NCBI GenBank assembly: GCA_012841005.1
Contig: DUVO01000280.1
Span: forward strand, 1 to 5,460
DNA from: Bacillota bacterium
Lineage (GTDB): Bacteria > Bacillota > DTU030
Direction: 5' to 3'
DNA length: 5,460 nt
Made by a program: the position numbers and the translations under genes. This document shows, piece by piece, positions 1 through 5,460 of this stretch. Positions within the stretch are counted from its first letter, which is position 1. Each line of letters starts with the position of its first letter. The notes beneath the pieces are model-generated. The model was not told the DNA's origin, did no database searches, and saw only the letters and a list, made by a program, of their open reading frames with translations.

Positions 1-703
1 GCAGCATGTGGCCATTATCATGGATGGCAACGGGCGCTGGGCCAATAATAGAGGTCTGCCCCGCACCAGGGGGCACCAAAAGGGTATGGAAAGGCTCAGA
101 CAAGTAGTGGCCGCCAGTTGTAAATATGGCATAAAAACCTTGACCCTGTATGCATTTTCTACCGAAAACTGGCAACGGCCCCGGGAAGAAGTGGATTTTC
201 TCATGGCACTGCCCCAAGTTTACCTGGAAAGGGAACTACCTGAATTACAACGAAACAATGTCAGGGTATGTTTTTTGGGTCGTACAGGTGATTTACCCCC
301 CGGGACAAGAAGGGCATTAGAGGTAGCCTTGAGGGAAACTGCTGTCAATTCGGGTCTTATTTTAAATATTGCTATAAATTATGGCGGAAGGGCCGAGATC
401 CTGGATGCTGTACGTAAGATAGCTATGCAGGTGCAAGAGGGGGGCCTTGACCCGGCGGGGATAACTGAGGATACTGTTACTTCCCACCTGTATACAGCAG
501 GTATTTCTGATCCGGATCTCCTTATACGAACTGGGGGAGAGGCGAGGTTGAGCAATTTCCTCCTCTGGCAAGTGGCTTATACGGAGCTGTGGTTTACCCC
601 TGTGCTGTGGCCGGATTTCGATGAGGAAGAGTACAAGAAGGCTTTGGCTGCATTTCAGGCCCGGGAACGGAGGTACGGGCGAATTCCCGGGGAAAATGGG
701 TGA
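1..703 (+). CDS. uppS: Isoprenyl transferase (undecaprenyl diphosphate synthase), 5'-truncated by the window edge
   Basis: Cis-prenyltransferase that condenses isopentenyl diphosphate onto farnesyl diphosphate to build undecaprenyl diphosphate, the lipid carrier for peptidoglycan and other wall polymers; it acts at the cytoplasmic face of the membrane. The first complete codon is at base 2, and 233 residues are visible. They open with QHVAIIMDGNGRW, the family's N-terminal active-site motif (catalytic Asp is visible residue 8). GTG at base 8 is the Val of that motif, not a start; about 15-30 residues are missing upstream, judging from usual family length. Further family motifs are the STENW block near residue 53 and the C-terminal DPDLLIRTGGEARLSNF block with Arg166, Arg172 and Ser174, followed by Glu185, the residues that bind diphosphate and metal in the E. 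coli enzyme. The stop codon TGA at 701-703 touches the start of cdsA. In Bacillus the same gene sits after frr. Certain as to family; exact product chain length is assumed. Confidence 0.96.
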   Translation, partial: QHVAIIMDGNGRWANNRGLPRTRGHQKGMERLRQVVAASCKYGIKTLTLYAFSTENWQRPREEVDFLMALPQVYLERELPELQRNNVRVCFLGRTGDLPPGTRRALEVALRETAVNSGLILNIAINYGGRAEILDAVRKIAMQVQEGGLDPAGITEDTVTSHLYTAGISDPDLLIRTGGEARLSNFLLWQVAYTELWFTPVLWPDFDEEEYKKALAAFQARERRYGRIPGENG

Positions 704-708
704 TTGAC

Positions 709-1494
709 ATGTTACAGGTGCGGGTTCTTACTGCTTTAGTTGGAATACCCATTCTTATCCTGGTGGTAATGGCGGGGGGCCGGGTACTCTTTGGTGCGGC
801 CCTCATCGTTGCCCTGGCTGCCCAGGCTGAATTATATGCCCTCCTAGCCAGGAGGGGATTTACGGGACCAAAGGGAATAGGAATAATCGGAACAGTGGTG
901 GTAATGTGGCTTGGGTTTACAAGTAAGACGGAGGCAGTGTACCATTTTATTGCCCTTACAGTGATGAGCTTGTTTTTTTTCCAGGTTATAAGGGGAAGAA
1001 TAGAAAACTGCCTTCATGATATTGCCGGAACAGTACTGGGGATATTCTATCCTTCTTTACTCCTGTCTTATCTTTTTCCCCTGCGTACAGCAACGGTGAT
1101 GCCCCTATTACTAATTTTTATTATCACCTGGGCCAACGATACCAGTGCCTATTTTGTGGGGCGGTACCTGGGTAGACACAAACTTATCCCTTCCCTCAGT
1201 CCGAATAAAACTGTGGAAGGGGCAGTGGGAGGTTTATTGGCGGCTACCGTTGTTGCTCCCTTATTTTCCAGGGCAGTGGGGGTTTCGCCCTGGTACCTGG
1301 CGGGCATTGGTTTTTGCCTGGGCTTGGCAGCCCAGGTGGGGGATCTTTGGGAATCAATGCTAAAACGTTATGCAGGGGTGAAGGATTCCGGAAGATTGCT
1401 TCCGGGTCATGGTGGCTTTCTCGACCGTTTTGATGGGGTTCTTTTAGCCTTACCCCTGGGGTATTTTCTATTCCGGCTGGTGGGATTGGTTTAA
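709..1494 (+). CDS. cdsA: Phosphatidate cytidylyltransferase (CDP-diglyceride synthase)
   Basis: Integral membrane enzyme that converts phosphatidic acid and CTP to CDP-diacylglycerol, the precursor of bacterial phospholipids. The 261-residue protein (usual length for the family) is mostly hydrophobic, with several membrane segments from the N-terminus (VGIPILILVVMAGG) onward. It carries WANDTSAYFVGR near residues 141-152 and the complete C-terminal CDS signature at about 216-242: S-x-L-K-R, then K-D-S-G, then PGHGGFLDRFD, with the metal-binding acidic residues near the end. Start choice: ATG 709 gives MLQVRVLTALVGIP, the common family N-terminus, with GGTGA at 699-703 as a possible ribosome binding site. 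GTG 700 is in frame, adds three residues and would overlap the uppS stop (GTGA), so it cannot be excluded. Either way translation is probably coupled to uppS. A 42-bp gap leads to dxr. Confidence 0.95.
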   Translation: MLQVRVLTALVGIPILILVVMAGGRVLFGAALIVALAAQAELYALLARRGFTGPKGIGIIGTVVVMWLGFTSKTEAVYHFIALTVMSLFFFQVIRGRIENCLHDIAGTVLGIFYPSLLLSYLFPLRTATVMPLLLIFIITWANDTSAYFVGRYLGRHKLIPSLSPNKTVEGAVGGLLAATVVAPLFSRAVGVSPWYLAGIGFCLGLAAQVGDLWESMLKRYAGVKDSGRLLPGHGGFLDRFDGVLLALPLGYFLFRLVGLV

Positions 1495-1536
1495 TGGGAA
1501 TATTAAGAAGGGAAAAGAAAGGAGAAGGGTAAAGGT

Positions 1537-2703
1537 ATGGCAAAGCGGATCTCGATACTGGGTTCTACCGGTTCCATCGGGTGCCAGACCCTGGACGTGA
1601 TTAAAGATTACCCGGAGGAATTTCAGGTACTTGCCCTGACCGGCCGTAAAAATGTAAGCCTTCTTGCCCAGCAGGTTAAAACCTTTCAGCCCGAGTTGGC
1701 GGTCCTTACCGACCCGGAGGCTGCCCGGCAGCTTTCCCGGCTGCTGCACGGACAGACAACCAGGGTGTTGGCCGGAGAGGAAGGTTTACTGGCGGCGGCC
1801 ACTTATCCGGGCACGGATTTGTTGGTAACTGCGGTGGTGGGTTTTGCCGGCCTAAAACCTACCCTGGCCGCCATTGATGCAGGAATAGATATCGCCTTGG
1901 CCAATAAGGAAACCCTGGTGACAGCAGGAAGCATTGTGATGCAGAGGGCCCGGGAAAGGAAAGTTGACATTATTCCCATAGATAGTGAACACAGCGCCAT
2001 CTTTCAGTGTCTCCAGGGCAATGAACCAGGGGATTTACAAAGAATAATGCTGACGGCTTCGGGAGGGCCTTTTCGCAATTACAGCAAGGAAGAGCTGGCC
2101 GGGGTTTCCCCCGAGCAGGCCCTTAAGCATCCCAATTGGAGTATGGGGGCCAAGATTACCGTCGATTCAGCCACTATGATGAACAAGGGTTTGGAAGTTT
2201 TGGAGGCTCACTGGCTGTTTCCTTTGCCCCTAACTTCCATAGAGGTGCTGGTGCATCCCCAGAGCGTAGTTCATTCCTTGATTGAATTCAAGGATGGTTC
2301 GATCTTAGCTCAACTTGGCCCGCCGGACATGAGATTTCCCATATTATATTCCCTTACATATCCGAAACGCTGGTCCAACAATTTGCCTAAACTGGATTTG
2401 GTGGGGCGGGAACTGGCCTTTACGGCTCCCGATCTGGAGAGGTTTCCCTGTCTGGCCTATGCCTATGAGGCTGGGGAAAAGGGGGGAACTATGCCAACGG
2501 TGGTCAATGCCGCCAATGAGATGGCAGTAGCTGCTTTTCTTCAAAAAAAGATCGGGTTTTTAGATATTCCCAGGGTTATCAGGCAGGTAATGGATCTGCA
2601 TCAGGTGAGGAAAAATCCAGATCTGGATGCTATTTTTTCTGCCGATACCTGGGCCAGACAAGAAACCCAGGGGATTATTAGGACTATTTCTGGCATAAGC
2701 TAG
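1537..2703 (+). CDS. dxr: 1-deoxy-D-xylulose 5-phosphate reductoisomerase
   Basis: Catalyses the NADPH-dependent rearrangement and reduction of DXP to 2-C-methyl-D-erythritol 4-phosphate, the first committed step of the MEP isoprenoid pathway; cytosolic, and the target of fosmidomycin. The 388 residues match normal length. The N-terminal Rossmann domain has GSTGSIG at 9-15 for NADPH. LANKETLV (121-128) is conserved. The metal ligands are visible as Asp149 and Glu151 in PIDSEHSAIF and Glu220 in MMNKGLE. LTASGGPFR (172-180), HPNWSMG (198-204) and the substrate-covering loop GPPDMRFPI (261-269) are all present. The ATG lies downstream of the purine-rich AAAGGAGAAGGG (1518-1529). TAG ends the gene 33 bp before rseP. 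No key residue is missing. Together with ispG two genes away it marks this organism as a user of the MEP route. Confidence 0.98.
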   Translation: MAKRISILGSTGSIGCQTLDVIKDYPEEFQVLALTGRKNVSLLAQQVKTFQPELAVLTDPEAARQLSRLLHGQTTRVLAGEEGLLAAATYPGTDLLVTAVVGFAGLKPTLAAIDAGIDIALANKETLVTAGSIVMQRARERKVDIIPIDSEHSAIFQCLQGNEPGDLQRIMLTASGGPFRNYSKEELAGVSPEQALKHPNWSMGAKITVDSATMMNKGLEVLEAHWLFPLPLTSIEVLVHPQSVVHSLIEFKDGSILAQLGPPDMRFPILYSLTYPKRWSNNLPKLDLVGRELAFTAPDLERFPCLAYAYEAGEKGGTMPTVVNAANEMAVAAFLQKKIGFLDIPRVIRQVMDLHQVRKNPDLDAIFSADTWARQETQGIIRTISGIS

Positions 2704-2736
2704 TTGTACAGTAAGTGAATTGGGGGTAGGGGTAAT

Positions 2737-3750
2737 ATGGTGACAGCACTGGCTTTCATCTTCGTCTTTGGTCTTTTGACCCTTGTCCATGAGGTGGGGC
2801 ACTTTACCGTTGCCAAACTGGCGGGCATTAGGGTGGAGGAATTCGGCATTGGTTTTGGTACTCCGGTTATCACTACCAGGCGGGGTGACACCCTCTATTC
2901 CCTCCGCATTTTACCCCTGGGCGGGTTTGTGAAAATGAGTGGCGAGGATGCGCCGGTGCCCGATGACGAGAAGGCCTTTAATAACAAGCCTGTGCTAAGC
3001 CGTCTTGCCGTAATTGCTGCGGGGCCTTTTATGAATTTTATATTGGCCATCTTCCTCTTTGCCATCATTTTTTTCTTTGTGGGCATACCGGAGCGGGCTC
3101 CTTTAGTCGGTGCCGTTCTGGAAGGAACTCCGGCGGCAGAGGCAGGCCTGGCGGCAGGAGACCGGGTACTCAGTATTAACGGGGAAAGGATCGAGACCTG
3201 GGAGGAAATGGTTGAATCCATTCAGGGCAGTGGGGCGAAAACGATTGAGATCAGTGCCGCCCGGCAGGATAAAATTATTACCGTGGAGCTTATGCCGGAA
3301 ATTGATCCTGAAACCGGTGTTGGCTATATCGGGGTGCAAAGGGATGTGCATCGTTACCGCTTTTTGGCTTCCCTGTATTACGGTTTTGTCCAAACGGTGG
3401 GAATTCTGGTTTTCATTATTGCCCGGATCGCAGAGATGGTAACGGGGCAAATAGCACCGGAAATTGCTGGACCTGTGGGGATAGTCCAGGCGGTGGGGGA
3501 GGTGGCCCGGACGGGAGTGTTGAATTTATTATACCTGGCCGCTATCCTCAGTATTAATATTGCTCTCTTTAATCTCTTCCCCATTCCCATGCTCGATGGT
3601 GGGCAGTTACTCTTTCTCGGCCTTGAAGCAGCACGGGGTAAACCGCTGGAGCCGGAACAGGAGGGTTTTTTTCGCTTTGTCGGGATCCTTTTCCTGCTCT
3701 TTTTGTTGGTTATCGTAACCTACCGTGATATCAGCCGCTTGATCCTATAA
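2737..3750 (+). CDS. rseP: RIP metalloprotease RseP/RasP (site-2 protease, M50 family)
   Basis: Intramembrane zinc protease that cuts membrane-embedded substrates: in E. coli and Bacillus, anti-sigma factors (RseA, RsiW) and leftover signal peptides. The substrate here is not visible. In the 337 residues, the first membrane segment carries the zinc motif HEVGH at 18-22. GPFMN (96-100) begins a second membrane segment. A single PDZ domain spans about 121-195 with GTPAAEAGLAAGD. The last membrane region has NLFPIPMLDGG with the third zinc ligand Asp287, and a C-terminal hydrophobic helix lies near 321-338. It is shorter than E. coli RseP (about 450 residues, two PDZ domains) and Bacillus RasP (about 420), but has all catalytic parts and is open end to end. 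The start ATG follows a G-rich stretch (2720-2732) that is only a mediocre ribosome binding site; this start is supported by the position of the HExxH motif near residue 20. Confidence 0.95.
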   Translation: MVTALAFIFVFGLLTLVHEVGHFTVAKLAGIRVEEFGIGFGTPVITTRRGDTLYSLRILPLGGFVKMSGEDAPVPDDEKAFNNKPVLSRLAVIAAGPFMNFILAIFLFAIIFFFVGIPERAPLVGAVLEGTPAAEAGLAAGDRVLSINGERIETWEEMVESIQGSGAKTIEISAARQDKIITVELMPEIDPETGVGYIGVQRDVHRYRFLASLYYGFVQTVGILVFIIARIAEMVTGQIAPEIAGPVGIVQAVGEVARTGVLNLLYLAAILSINIALFNLFPIPMLDGGQLLFLGLEAARGKPLEPEQEGFFRFVGILFLLFLLVIVTYRDISRLIL

Positions 3751-3792
3751 AAGCCCGCGGAGCCGGGGATAGGGCATATTCCTTTCTGGGCT

Positions 3793-3799
3793 GGAGGTG
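3793..3799 (+). promoter_or_regulatory. Strong Shine-Dalgarno site that fixes a TTG start for ispG
   Basis: GGAGGTG lies 8 nt ahead of TTG 3808. No in-frame ATG occurs until Met27, inside the conserved QSMTSTDT motif, so this site decides the start of ispG. Confidence 0.85.
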
Positions 3800-3807
3800 T
3801 ACTGCTT

Positions 3808-4872
3808 TTGCAGAGGAGACATAGTCGCTTGGTAAAGGTTGGGGATGTACCGATCGGTGCCGGCAACCCCATTGTCGTTCAATCCATGACCAGTACCGAT
3901 ACCCGTGATGTCAAAGGAACACTGGAACAGATAGCCAGGTTGAAGGAAGCCGGTTGTGAACTTGTTCGGGTTGCTGTTCCGGATCGGGAGGCGGCCCTGG
4001 CCATCGGCCGGATCAAGGCCGGTACCGATCTCCCCCTGGTAGCCGATATTCATTTTGATTACCGGTTAGCCCTCCTTTGCCTGGAACAGGGGGTAGATAA
4101 ACTGCGCCTCAATCCCGGTAACATAGGGGACAGAAAAAGGGTCCAGGCCGTGGTGGCCGGGGCACGGGCGCGGGGGGTTCCCATACGAATTGGAGTCAAC
4201 GCCGGGTCATTGGAAAAAGACCTGGAAGAGAAGTATGGTCGCCATTCACCTGTTGCTCTGGTTGAGAGTGCCCTGCGTCATGTGGCTATTTTAGAAGCAG
4301 AAGGTTTTCATGATATTATTATTTCCCTCAAGGCCACCGATGTGGCCGTAACCCTGGAGGCTTACAAGTTGATAGCCCAGAGAACTAATTACCCCCTCCA
4401 TGTGGGCATAACAGAAGCCGGTACTTCCTGGGCGGGAACCATCCGGTCGGCTGTGGGGATAGGTTCTATTCTTTCTCTGGGTATTGGAGATACCATCAGG
4501 GTTTCCCTTACGGCAGATCCCGTCGAGGAAGTACGGGTTGCTTACGAGATTCTGAAAGCCCTGGGGCTGAGGGAATGGGGGCCGGTTTTAATTTCCTGCC
4601 CTACCTGTGGGCGCTGCGAAATCAATTTAATGGCCCTGGCCCGGTCAGTGGAGGAAAAACTGAAGGGGATAAAAGCACCACTAAAAGTTGCCGTTATGGG
4701 TTGTGTTGTCAATGGTCCCGGTGAGGCAGCCGATGCTGATTTTGGTATTGCCGGTGGCAGGGGTGTGGGTCTTTTGTTTCGGAAGGGACGAATTATTAAA
4801 AAATTACCCCAGGAGCAATTGGTAGCCGCCCTGCTGCAGGAAATTGAAGCTTACCTGGGCCGTGGGAATTGA
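3808..4872 (+). CDS. ispG: 4-hydroxy-3-methylbut-2-en-1-yl diphosphate synthase (flavodoxin/ferredoxin-dependent)
   Basis: Penultimate enzyme of the MEP pathway: reductive ring opening of MEcPP to HMBPP at a [4Fe-4S] cluster; cytosolic and oxygen sensitive. Its 354 residues are the typical length of the compact bacterial type (TIM barrel plus C-terminal cluster domain, no plant-like insert). The N-terminus has VGDVPIGAGNPIVVQSMTSTDT at 11-32 (given here as landmarks VGDV and QSMTSTDT), then VADIHFDYRLAL (78-89), KLRLNPGNIG (98-107) and ITEAGTSWAG (201-210). Cluster ligands are Cys264 and Cys267 in SCPTCGRCEINL, and Cys299 plus Glu306 in GCVVNGPGEA; their spacing equals that of E. coli Cys270, Cys273, Cys305 and Glu312. 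Cys270 is an extra, non-ligand cysteine. TTG start with a strong ribosome binding site. The stop TGA (4870-4872) falls inside the -35 box of the next promoter. In B. subtilis ispG lies elsewhere; here it sits between rseP and proS. Confidence 0.97.
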   Translation: MQRRHSRLVKVGDVPIGAGNPIVVQSMTSTDTRDVKGTLEQIARLKEAGCELVRVAVPDREAALAIGRIKAGTDLPLVADIHFDYRLALLCLEQGVDKLRLNPGNIGDRKRVQAVVAGARARGVPIRIGVNAGSLEKDLEEKYGRHSPVALVESALRHVAILEAEGFHDIIISLKATDVAVTLEAYKLIAQRTNYPLHVGITEAGTSWAGTIRSAVGIGSILSLGIGDTIRVSLTADPVEEVRVAYEILKALGLREWGPVLISCPTCGRCEINLMALARSVEEKLKGIKAPLKVAVMGCVVNGPGEAADADFGIAGGRGVGLLFRKGRIIKKLPQEQLVAALLQEIEAYLGRGN

Positions 4873-4897
4873 CAAGCCACTACCTATCCGGTACAAT
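4869..4897 (+). promoter_or_regulatory. Sigma-A promoter for the proS leader, overlapping the end of ispG
   Basis: A perfect -35 hexamer TTGACA (4869-4874) and -10 hexamer TACAAT (4892-4897, one mismatch to TATAAT) are separated by exactly 17 bp. Transcription would start near 4903-4906, a few bases ahead of T-box Stem I. The ispG stop codon TGA is embedded in the -35 box. No other site in the window comes this close to consensus. Confidence 0.88.
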
Positions 4898-4911
4898 GAA
4901 TTACAAATTGA

Positions 4912-5170
4912 TTGCTAGGGCGATGAAGGGAAGTAGTAAGGGGTATGGGAACAGTTCAGGGAGTCGATCCCCCAGACTGGAAGGGTCGACCTGTTTCCCC
5001 CTCTGAACCCGTCCTGGAGTTTTTTGCCTGAAGTATATTAGGGCAAAACGGTGCCCTTCGTTACGGGGAGCTGTTGTGCTGACAGCAGCAAGAGCGGGCA
5101 GCCTCTGGGCTGCCAAGCGGGGTGGTACCGCGGGAGAGCCTCTCGTCCCTGCCAGGGGGATGGGGGGCTT
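4912..5170 (+). promoter_or_regulatory. T-box leader responding to uncharged tRNA-Pro, controlling proS
   Basis: Transcript leader that binds uncharged tRNA and switches from terminator to antiterminator. The T-box core GGGTGGTACCGCGGG is at 5120-5134, and CGTCCC, shared between the alternative folds, at 5144-5149. Stem I, folded by hand: base GGGC 4918-4921 with GCCT 5026-5029; a kink-turn-like GATGA 4922-4926 opposite TGGAG 5015-5019; GGGA 4928-4931 with TCCT 5012-5015; the specifier loop with AGTA 4932-4935 opposite GAACCCG 5005-5011; GGGAACAG 4947-4954 with CTGTTTCC 4991-4998; then an AG-bulge-like CAGGGAG and apical stem GTCGATCC 4963-4970 with GGGTCGAC 4983-4990. The specifier reads CCC (5008-5010), a proline codon. 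Further hairpins are 5040-5057, 5070-5089 and 5097-5114 (Stem III). The bulge UGGU (5123-5126) fits an ACCA tRNA end, consistent with A73 of tRNA-Pro. The downstream gene is proS, which agrees. Confidence 0.95.

Positions 5171-5181
<11 letters not shown>
5137..5181 (+). terminator. Intrinsic terminator of the proS T-box leader
   Basis: A 13-bp stem pairs 5137-5149 with 5157-5169 (three G-U wobbles) around a 7-nt loop, followed by a T-rich but interrupted tail (TTGTGGTTTGTTT, 5169-5181). Its left arm includes GTCCC, which the antiterminator also needs, so the two folds exclude each other. When tRNA-Pro is charged this should stop transcription before proS. Because no terminator follows ispG, it may also limit read-through from the upstream operon. 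Confidence 0.85.

Positions 5182-5460
<279 letters not shown>

Noticed and set aside
8..10. GTG as the start codon of uppS
   Set aside because: The reading frame continues upstream with Gln-His, which belong to the conserved HVAIIMDGNGRW motif, so the gene begins before the window.
358..384. A/T-rich patch in uppS resembling a -10 element
   Set aside because: It encodes the conserved LNIAINYGG stretch, whose codons are A/T-rich anyway, and no -35 box lies at the right distance.
1145..1363. 72-residue frame inside cdsA, and similar frames inside the other genes on both strands
   Set aside because: All overlap clearly conserved genes in other frames and carry low-complexity or unrecognisable translations, so they are shadows.
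2704..2738. Promoter-like TTGTAC and TAATAT ahead of rseP
   Set aside because: Spacing is 23 bp, too long for sigma-A, and the second hexamer runs into the start codon.
3751..3792. Possible terminator between rseP and ispG (AGCCC 3752-3756 with GGGCT 3788-3792, or GCCC with GGGC 3772-3775)
   Set aside because: Stems are only 4-5 bp with large loops and no T-tract; the following bases are the ispG ribosome binding site.

Overview
The window is a compact, all-plus-strand stretch of a low-to-mid GC Gram-positive chromosome. It most likely comes from a Clostridia/Peptococcaceae-type Firmicute (Desulfotomaculum- or Moorella-like). I infer this from the conserved order uppS-cdsA-dxr-rseP-ispG-proS, purine-rich Shine-Dalgarno sites, GTG/TTG start-codon use and a classic T-box leader. 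I cannot name the species from sequence alone.

Layout. Bases 1-703 hold the 3' part of uppS (undecaprenyl diphosphate synthase), whose first codons lie upstream of the window. cdsA (CDP-diglyceride synthase) follows at 709-1494, dxr (DXP reductoisomerase) at 1537-2703, rseP (site-2 zinc metalloprotease) at 2737-3750, and ispG (HMBPP synthase, TTG start) at 3808-4872. These five genes are separated by 57 bp or less, with no convincing terminator between them, and probably form one transcription unit that started upstream.

The 412-bp gap 4873-5284 is filled by regulatory DNA: a near-consensus sigma-A promoter whose -35 box contains the ispG stop codon, a T-box leader that fits proline, an intrinsic terminator and a strong ribosome binding site. 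The first 58 codons of proS (prolyl-tRNA synthetase) then run off the end.

How the genes work together. Dxr and IspG are two steps of the MEP isoprenoid pathway. UppS turns its C5 products into undecaprenyl diphosphate, the lipid carrier for cell-wall synthesis. CdsA makes CDP-diacylglycerol for phospholipids, and RseP is a membrane protease of envelope stress and signal-peptide clearance. The block is therefore an envelope/isoprenoid operon. proS, although adjacent, has its own promoter and appears to be switched by uncharged tRNA-Pro.

I see no mobile element, CRISPR array, tRNA or rRNA gene, broken gene or unknown gene. I found no undescribed system: this is ordinary core genome, and the most rewarding part is the promoter/T-box region between ispG and proS.
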